This document shows positions 6,998-10,651 of a stretch of DNA of 10,651 bases, piece after piece. Source of the DNA: an uncultured Plesiomonas sp. (GTDB lineage: Bacteria; Pseudomonadota; Gammaproteobacteria; Enterobacterales; CAMTGL01); assembly GCA_947071955.1 (NCBI GenBank), contig CAMTGL010000051.1, forward strand, positions 1 through 10,651, in the 5' to 3' direction. The first letter of the stretch is position 1. Every line of letters begins with the position of its first letter. The position numbers and the translations under genes are program-made. The notes below the pieces were generated by a model. That model had not been told where the DNA came from and searched no databases. It was given only the letters and a program-made list of their open reading frames with translations.

Positions 6998-7463
6998 TGT
7001 ATTGATGTACTTATTTGAAACCTACGTGCATACCGAACAAGAAATGTGCGTTGATCAAGATATCTTAACTGATGAGCTCTCAAGAGCGGGATTTCATCAG
7101 GATGATATAAATAAAGCACTTATCTGGTTGGAAAAACTGGCTGAACTGCAAGAAAGTGATATCAAGCCTTATTTACTGGCTCCTGCACCTAATACTGTGC
7201 GCATTTATACACAAGAAGAAGAGAATAAGATCTCGTTAACGTGTAGGGGTTTTTTACTGTTTCTTGAACAGATTCACGTGCTCGATTCAGATACTCGAGA
7301 AATGGTGATTGATAGAGTCATGGAGATTGAGTCAGACGAACTGGATTTGGAAGATGTAAAATGGGTTATCCTGATGGTGCTGTTTAATGTCCCCGGACAT
7401 GAAAGTGCATATGAAAAGATGGAAGAACTTCTTTTCGATGCCAATGAGGGGTTACAGCACTAA
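6990..7463 (+). CDS. smg: Smg family protein (DUF494)
   Basis: Smg is a conserved cytoplasmic gammaproteobacterial protein of unknown function, usually encoded next to dprA/smf. From ATG 6990 it has 157 residues, the same as E. coli Smg. The two agree strongly at the start (MFDVLMYLFETY), in the middle (SLTCRGFLLFLEQI, DTREMVIDRVM) and at the end (MEELLFDANEG). The sequence is rich in acidic residues and looks all-helical, with repeated amphipathic segments such as DDINKALIWLEKLAELQE and LDLEDVKWVILMVLFNV. I see no signal peptide, membrane span or catalytic motif. It overlaps dprA by 8 nt and touches yrdD with no gap (TAA then ATG), so the three are almost certainly one transcript. A role linked to DNA binding is suggested only by its neighbours. 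Confidence 0.93.
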   Translation: MFDVLMYLFETYVHTEQEMCVDQDILTDELSRAGFHQDDINKALIWLEKLAELQESDIKPYLLAPAPNTVRIYTQEEENKISLTCRGFLLFLEQIHVLDSDTREMVIDRVMEIESDELDLEDVKWVILMVLFNVPGHESAYEKMEELLFDANEGLQH

Positions 7464-8033
7464 ATGAACCGTAAAGACACACTGTTTCCGGTGAAAGATA
7501 CTGCAGATTGCTGCCCTGAATGCGGTGCACTTTTGCAAATTAAGCAAGGTAAACGTGGGCTGTTTCTTGGTTGTAGTGCTTATCCTGCATGTCATTATTT
7601 GCAGCCTGTACAGGCGCGTGAAAGTGTCATTGTAAAAAGTCTTGATGGCGTATTATGCACTGAATGTGGGCAGACAATGGTGTTGCGCCAAGGAAGATAC
7701 GGCATGTTCATTAGTTGTTCGGCTTATCCATCTTGTGAGTACACACAATCTTTGGAAGCGCCAACAGACATGGATATTACTTGCCCTCAGTGCCTAAAAG
7801 GGCATTTAGTGCAACGGCGCTCGCGTTATGGCAAAACATTTTATGGGTGTAATCATTACCCAAGCTGTCAGTTTATTATCAATTTTAAACCCGTACAGGG
7901 GGAGTGCTGGCAATGCCACTACCCTTTATTGCAAGAACGAAAAACAGCACAGGGAATAAAGCAGCAGTGCGCCAGCAAATGTTGTGGAGCATGGGTTGTT
8001 TTGGGGGATGACAAAAAACAGACGGCTGACTGA
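7464..8033 (+). CDS. yrdD: YrdD-like protein with four topoisomerase-type zinc ribbons
   Basis: This 189-residue protein consists almost entirely of four zinc ribbons like those at the C-terminus of DNA topoisomerase I, with no topoisomerase catalytic domain. The cysteine sets are 17/20/37/43, 65/68/85/91, 107/110/129/135 and 148/151/169/173 (or 174). Ribbons 1–3 share the pattern CxxCG or CxxC, R(Y/G)G, F/Y-x-(G/S)-CxxYPxC. All metal ligands are present. In TopA such ribbons bind single-stranded DNA and RNA polymerase, so nucleic-acid binding is a fair inference, but the cellular role is unknown. The ATG directly follows the smg stop; GAGGGG at 7446–7451 lies 12 nt upstream, slightly far. 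It belongs with dprA and smg, whereas the next gene follows after a 73-nt gap. Confidence 0.9.
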   Translation: MNRKDTLFPVKDTADCCPECGALLQIKQGKRGLFLGCSAYPACHYLQPVQARESVIVKSLDGVLCTECGQTMVLRQGRYGMFISCSAYPSCEYTQSLEAPTDMDITCPQCLKGHLVQRRSRYGKTFYGCNHYPSCQFIINFKPVQGECWQCHYPLLQERKTAQGIKQQCASKCCGAWVVLGDDKKQTAD

Positions 8034-8068
8034 ACAGTGCGATCTATTTTTATGTCATATGTTAAAAA

Positions 8069-8074
8069 GATAAT
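8069..8074 (+). promoter_or_regulatory. Possible −10 element in the yrdD–tsaC gap
   Basis: The 73-nt gap 8034–8106 holds GATAAT (5/6 to consensus), but the region 17 nt upstream is only a T-run with no good −35. Small inverted arms gtcat (8054–8058) and atgac (8073–8077) surround it. There is no terminator hairpin with a T-run, so tsaC may be served by readthrough, by a weak promoter, or by both. Confidence 0.2.
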
Positions 8075-8106
8075 GACTGACTCTTATCACTGATGATTGT
8101 GAACTT

Positions 8107-8679
8107 ATGACCGTCAACTCAACAACTGTACTTTCAGAACTTGTTATGGCTCTGCAGAATGGCAATGTCGTGGCTTATCCCACTGAAGCTGTCTTCGGTG
8201 TGGGTTGTGACCCTGACAACCCACAAGCCATTGCCGCACTGTTGGCATTAAAGCAACGTTCCGTAGAAAAAGGGCTGATTTTAATCGCCGCAGAATATCA
8301 GCAACTGAAACCTTATATAGATGAAACCCAATTAACACCTGACCGTTTAATGGATATCCAGCATACTTGGCCTGGACCTGTTACGTGGGTGATGCCAGCA
8401 AAGCAAGGGGTCTCAACTTGGCTGACTGGCCAATTTAGCTCTATTGCCGTACGGGTTTCTGCCCACCCTGACGTGCAGCGCTTATGTCAGGCATTCGGTA
8501 AGCCAATCACCTCTACCAGTGCAAACTTATCTGGCCTACCACCTTGTAAAACGGTTGAACAAGTTAGAGCTCAATTTGCCTCTTCACCATTACTATTAAT
8601 GGAAGGCGTTGTCGGTGGGCGTGAAAACCCCTCAGAGATCCGAGATGCATTAACCGGAAACGTATTTCGGCAAGGGTAA
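8107..8679 (+). CDS. tsaC: Threonylcarbamoyl-AMP synthase TsaC (YrdC/Sua5 family)
   Basis: TsaC makes threonylcarbamoyl-adenylate from threonine, bicarbonate and ATP, the first step of the essential t6A37 modification of ANN-decoding tRNAs. The TsaB/D/E complex then uses this product. The protein has 190 residues, the length of E. coli TsaC, and is the single YrdC domain without the Sua5 C-terminal extension. Family motifs are intact: YPTEAVFGVG at 24–33, KQR and KGLIL at 49–59, HTWPGPVTWV at 86–95, RVSAHP at 116–121 and ITSTSANLSG at 134–143. ATG 8107 has no convincing Shine–Dalgarno. The gene is preceded by a 73-nt gap and followed by aroE after 70 nt, the same order as E. coli. Upstream genes differ from it in strand base composition. 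Confidence 0.95.
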   Translation: MTVNSTTVLSELVMALQNGNVVAYPTEAVFGVGCDPDNPQAIAALLALKQRSVEKGLILIAAEYQQLKPYIDETQLTPDRLMDIQHTWPGPVTWVMPAKQGVSTWLTGQFSSIAVRVSAHPDVQRLCQAFGKPITSTSANLSGLPPCKTVEQVRAQFASSPLLLMEGVVGGRENPSEIRDALTGNVFRQG

Positions 8680-8749
8680 TACGCCTGTTATGCCTGATTA
8701 AAGCGAAAAGTGAACTTCATTTTTGTATTGTGCTCGCGAAGGAACGGTT

Positions 8750-9580
8750 ATGGATCGCTATGCTGTTATAGGTCACCCGATATCCCACAGTAAGTCTCCT
8801 ATCATCCATCAGCAGTTTGCGAAGCAAACACAGCAAAAGATGGAGTACTCTCCACTGCTTGGGCCGTTAGAAGATATTGATGATTATTTAACCCAGTTTT
8901 TTCTTCAGGGGGGAAAGGGCTGCAATGTTACCGTTCCCTTTAAAGAAGCGGCTTTTTCATTTGCACAGACACTCACTGCTAGAGCAGCTCTTGCCGGCGC
9001 GGTAAATACACTAAAAATAACTGAGCAGGGAGTCATCATCGGTGATAACACCGATGGTGCAGGGTTAGTGGATGATCTGCAACGCTTACACTTTCCACTC
9101 CATAATGCCCGTATTTTACTGCTTGGCGCAGGTGGCGCTGCGCGTGGAGCACTTCACCCTTTACTTGAACATAACCCACAAAGTCTGACTATTGCCAACC
9201 GCACTTACAGCCGAGCACAAACACTGCAACAGCTCTGTCAGCAGGCCGGCTTTCAACACGTACATGCCGCCCATTACCACGACTTAAATCGCAATGAATT
9301 TGATCTCATTATCAATGCCACCGCCAGTGGTTTGAAAGGTGATATTCCGCCACTCGCGTCAGAACATATCAGTGAGAAAACGGCCTGTTATGACATGTTC
9401 TATGCACCAACACTGACACCTTTCCTCATATGGGCGAAAGCACAAGGTGCTCGACAATGTGCAGATGGTTTAGGCATGTTAGTGGCGCAAGCTGCCCATG
9501 CATTTATGTACTGGCGTGGTGTTATGCCGCAAATAACTCCCGTTATTCAATACTTACAGCAGCAGAGCGGTAACAAGTGA
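8750..9580 (+). CDS. aroE: Shikimate 5-dehydrogenase AroE
   Basis: AroE reduces 3-dehydroshikimate to shikimate with NADPH in aromatic amino acid and chorismate synthesis. From ATG 8750 it has 276 residues (E. coli 272). The substrate domain has SHSKSP at 12–17 and NVTVPFK ending in catalytic Lys65. Asp102 lies in GDNTDGAGL, the second catalytic residue. The NADP-binding fold has GAGGAA at 125–130 and NRT at 149–151, the basic signature for the NADP phosphate. INATASGL and DGLGMLVAQAAHAF close the fold. AAGGA (8739–8743) lies 6 nt before this ATG; the frame stays open to 8723, but the extra nine residues are not conserved. Its stop codon overlaps the yrdB start. These features indicate AroE rather than the YdiB or quinate dehydrogenase paralogues, though those cannot be fully excluded. 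Confidence 0.96.
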   Translation: MDRYAVIGHPISHSKSPIIHQQFAKQTQQKMEYSPLLGPLEDIDDYLTQFFLQGGKGCNVTVPFKEAAFSFAQTLTARAALAGAVNTLKITEQGVIIGDNTDGAGLVDDLQRLHFPLHNARILLLGAGGAARGALHPLLEHNPQSLTIANRTYSRAQTLQQLCQQAGFQHVHAAHYHDLNRNEFDLIINATASGLKGDIPPLASEHISEKTACYDMFYAPTLTPFLIWAKAQGARQCADGLGMLVAQAAHAFMYWRGVMPQITPVIQYLQQQSGNK

Positions 9581-9840
9581 TGAACCAAGCTATCTTATTT
9601 CCTGAATTAGAAGTCTGGAACAAGGAACTACAGCAAGTTGAATTCCCTGCTATTGTTCAAGGAATGCGAATTCAGTGCTGCGTTGGGCTAGATTCACTCT
9701 CAGCGTGGGCTAACGCGCCGGTTAGCCCTGAAAATGCATTATTGATATTTCAACAATATCGGTGGGATATAGAAGAAGGCGCTGAACATGCCATTAACCA
9801 ACAACAATTTGATGATGAAGGTTATGTGCATATCGAATAA
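9580..9840 (+). CDS. yrdB: YrdB-like small protein (DUF1488)
   Basis: YrdB is an 86-residue conserved protein of unknown function. It matches E. coli YrdB in length, in its start (MNQAIxFP) and in the conserved FQQYRWDIEEGAEHAI and DDEGYVHI segments. It is acidic, without a signal peptide, membrane span or metal motif, and probably a small cytoplasmic alpha/beta domain. The ATG overlaps the aroE stop (TGATG), so translation is likely coupled to aroE; an adjacent GTG at 9577 would add one residue. It is the last gene of the rightward cluster and converges on yrdA with only 12 nt between the stop codons. The weak hairpin there (cttga/tcaag, 9848–9864) has no good T-run on either side, so how the two transcripts end is unclear. 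Confidence 0.9.
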   Translation: MNQAILFPELEVWNKELQQVEFPAIVQGMRIQCCVGLDSLSAWANAPVSPENALLIFQQYRWDIEEGAEHAINQQQFDDEGYVHIE

Positions 9841-9852
9841 ATAACCGCTTGA

Positions 9853-10413
9853 TTACGCCTCAAGTCTTTCTGCTAAATACTCATCTTTTAAAAGAACATA
9901 ATTATCAGCGGATATTTGTAACATAGCCCGCTCCTCAGCCGTTAGTAACCGAGCTTGGCGCACAGGGTTTCCTAAATAAAGATAACCGCTCTCTAAATGC
10001 TTGCCGGGCGGAACCAAACCACCGGCACCAATCATTACCTCATCATCAATTTTCGCATCATCAAGAATAATAGCGCCCATCCCGACTAACACACGATTGC
10101 CAATAGTACAGCCATGTAAAACAGCTTTATGGCCAATCGTTACATCCTCACCAATCATCAGCGGCAAACCTTCTGGTAACCCTGCGCTTTTACGTGTCAC
10201 ATGCAAAACACTACCATCTTGAATATTAGAACGCAGACCAATAGAGATATGATTGACATCACCACGCATCACCACAGTCGGCCAGATACTTACATCATCA
10301 GCCAATACCACATCACCAATGACCACCGCACTATCGTCAACCATTACACGTTGACCCAATGTTGGATAAATCCCTTTATATGTACGCAATGCAGCACTAT
10401 TAAACGTTGTCAT
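9853..10413 (-). CDS. yrdA: Gamma-carbonic anhydrase family protein YrdA (hexapeptide repeat)
   Basis: YrdA is a left-handed beta-helix protein of the gamma-carbonic anhydrase/PaaY group, expected to form metal-bound trimers in the cytoplasm. The protein has 186 residues. Hexapeptide turns run from about 28 to 135 (for example VIGDVVLADDVSIWP, IGNRVLVGMGAIILDDA, MIGAGGLVPPG), followed by a C-terminal helix. Likely zinc ligands are His71 (DGSVLHV), His95 and His100 (GHKAVLH), and RGDVN at 50–54 is the usual family signature. Carbonic anhydrase activity of YrdA members is not assured by the fold alone. ATG 10413–10411 has AGAAGG (10427–10422) 8 nt upstream. It is transcribed toward yrdB and divergent from the rRNA promoter, as beside E. 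coli rrnD. Confidence 0.94.
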   Translation of the reverse strand: MTTFNSAALRTYKGIYPTLGQRVMVDDSAVVIGDVVLADDVSIWPTVVMRGDVNHISIGLRSNIQDGSVLHVTRKSAGLPEGLPLMIGEDVTIGHKAVLHGCTIGNRVLVGMGAIILDDAKIDDEVMIGAGGLVPPGKHLESGYLYLGNPVRQARLLTAEERAMLQISADNYVLLKDEYLAERLEA

Positions 10414-10524
10414 TATGCCAACCTTCTTTTATTGATCAGTTAAAAGGATAAAAATCTTCGTGTCAGTCTAAGACTTGCACCTTTAAGCGCAACATTTGCC
10501 CCCTAAAAACAATGGAAATGGGGG

Positions 10525-10533
10525 ATTACAGCA
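10525..10533 (-). promoter_or_regulatory. Candidate extended −10 promoter for yrdA
   Basis: On the minus strand, TGCTGTAAT fits an extended −10 (TGn plus a 5/6 match to TATAAT). There is no clear −35. Predicted initiation near 10518 leaves a leader of about 105 nt for yrdA. A weaker alternative is TTGCGC (10492–10487) with TAGACT (10470–10465). Neither is certain. Confidence 0.3.
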
Positions 10534-10580
10534 TAGAATTGATTAGAAAATGTCGGATTTGCCGTAAAAATCAGCGGTTG

Positions 10581-10639
10581 AAATATAAATGTATTTTTAT
10601 GCTTGCACCAAACTCAAAACGCCCTATAATGCGACCCCA
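10581..10639 (+). promoter_or_regulatory. Ribosomal RNA operon P1 promoter with UP element
   Basis: A perfect −10 TATAAT (10625–10630) lies 16 nt after −35 TTGCAC (10603–10608), the short spacing typical of rrn P1. An A/T-rich UP element with an aaatataaatgtattttta core precedes it (10581–10599), where the RNA polymerase alpha subunits bind. The GC-rich discriminator GCGACCCC and the start region ACTGACACGG nearly repeat the E. coli rrn P1 sequence, putting +1 at A10639. Such promoters are inhibited by ppGpp/DksA and respond to the initiating nucleotide; that is family knowledge, not seen here. The transcript leader is cut by the window edge after 13 nt, and the 16S gene must lie to the right. 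Fis sites are usual upstream but none is convincing. Confidence 0.9.
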
Positions 10640-10651
10640 CTGACACGGCAA

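Noticed and set aside
8034..8106. Inversion breakpoint as the cause of the composition flip
   Set aside because: yrdD, tsaC, aroE, yrdB, yrdA and the rRNA promoter are all in the E. coli order and orientation, so a simple inversion ending here does not fit.
8097..8716. Repeat gtgaactt before tsaC (about 8099–8106) and before aroE (about 8710–8717)
   Set aside because: Eight bases is within chance, and the two copies sit differently relative to the start codons; no operator symmetry is seen.
9841..9864. Hairpin cttga/tcaag between the convergent yrdB and yrdA genes
   Set aside because: Only five pairs, a loop inside the yrdA stop region and no proper T-run on either strand, so it is not a credible terminator.
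10576..10590. Possible Fis site upstream of the rRNA P1 promoter
   Set aside because: The A/T core fits, but the required final C is missing and the centre (about −56) is not at the usual Fis position; it more likely belongs to the UP element.
1..10651. Search for defence, phage, IS, CRISPR, toxin–antitoxin or other mobile modules
   Set aside because: Nearly every base is covered by recognised core genes with short gaps; no transposase, integrase, terminal repeats, tRNA attachment site or spaced direct repeats were seen.

Overview
This window is a housekeeping stretch of a gammaproteobacterial chromosome. The protein sequences and the gene order mscL–trkA–rsmB–fmt–def / lysM–dprA–smg–yrdD–tsaC–aroE–yrdB / yrdA / rrn match the Escherichia coli aroE–trkA region beside rrnD almost gene for gene. 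The main difference is an extra LysM-domain gene between def and dprA, as I recall from Vibrio- and Aeromonas-like genomes. Base composition is in the mid-40s % GC by eye. An Aeromonadales/Tolumonas- or Vibrio-like organism is my best guess from memory; the lineage is not proven by the window.

Layout. Positions 1–4741 are read leftward: def and fmt (start of protein synthesis: deformylation and formylation), rsmB (16S rRNA m5C methylation), trkA (potassium uptake control), then mscL (large mechanosensitive channel), which is cut by the window edge. A GC-rich hairpin with a T-run lies between fmt and rsmB, and another lies between trkA and mscL. Positions 4742–4857 are a divergent promoter region. 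Positions 4858–9840 are read rightward: an exported LysM protein, dprA, smg and yrdD are packed with overlaps or no gap. Then, after 73- and 70-nt gaps, come tsaC (tRNA t6A), aroE (shikimate pathway) and yrdB. yrdA (gamma-carbonic-anhydrase fold) faces yrdB. The last ~75 nt hold a very clear ribosomal RNA P1 promoter (TATAAT, GC-rich discriminator, CTGACACGG start region) pointing out of the right edge, so a 16S gene should follow.

The genes share a theme of translation and ribosome/tRNA maturation (def, fmt, rsmB, tsaC, rrn). Added to this are DNA handling (dprA, with the poorly understood smg and the zinc-ribbon protein yrdD), cell-envelope and ion functions (lysM, trkA, mscL) and one biosynthetic enzyme (aroE).

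I see no phage, IS, CRISPR, toxin–antitoxin or defence module, and no evidence of a new system. The points worth a second look are: a reversal of strand base composition near 8.05 kb without any break in conserved gene order; the terminator inside a normally cotranscribed cluster; a forced TTG start for fmt; and a two-codon ORF overlapping the GTG start of the LysM gene.
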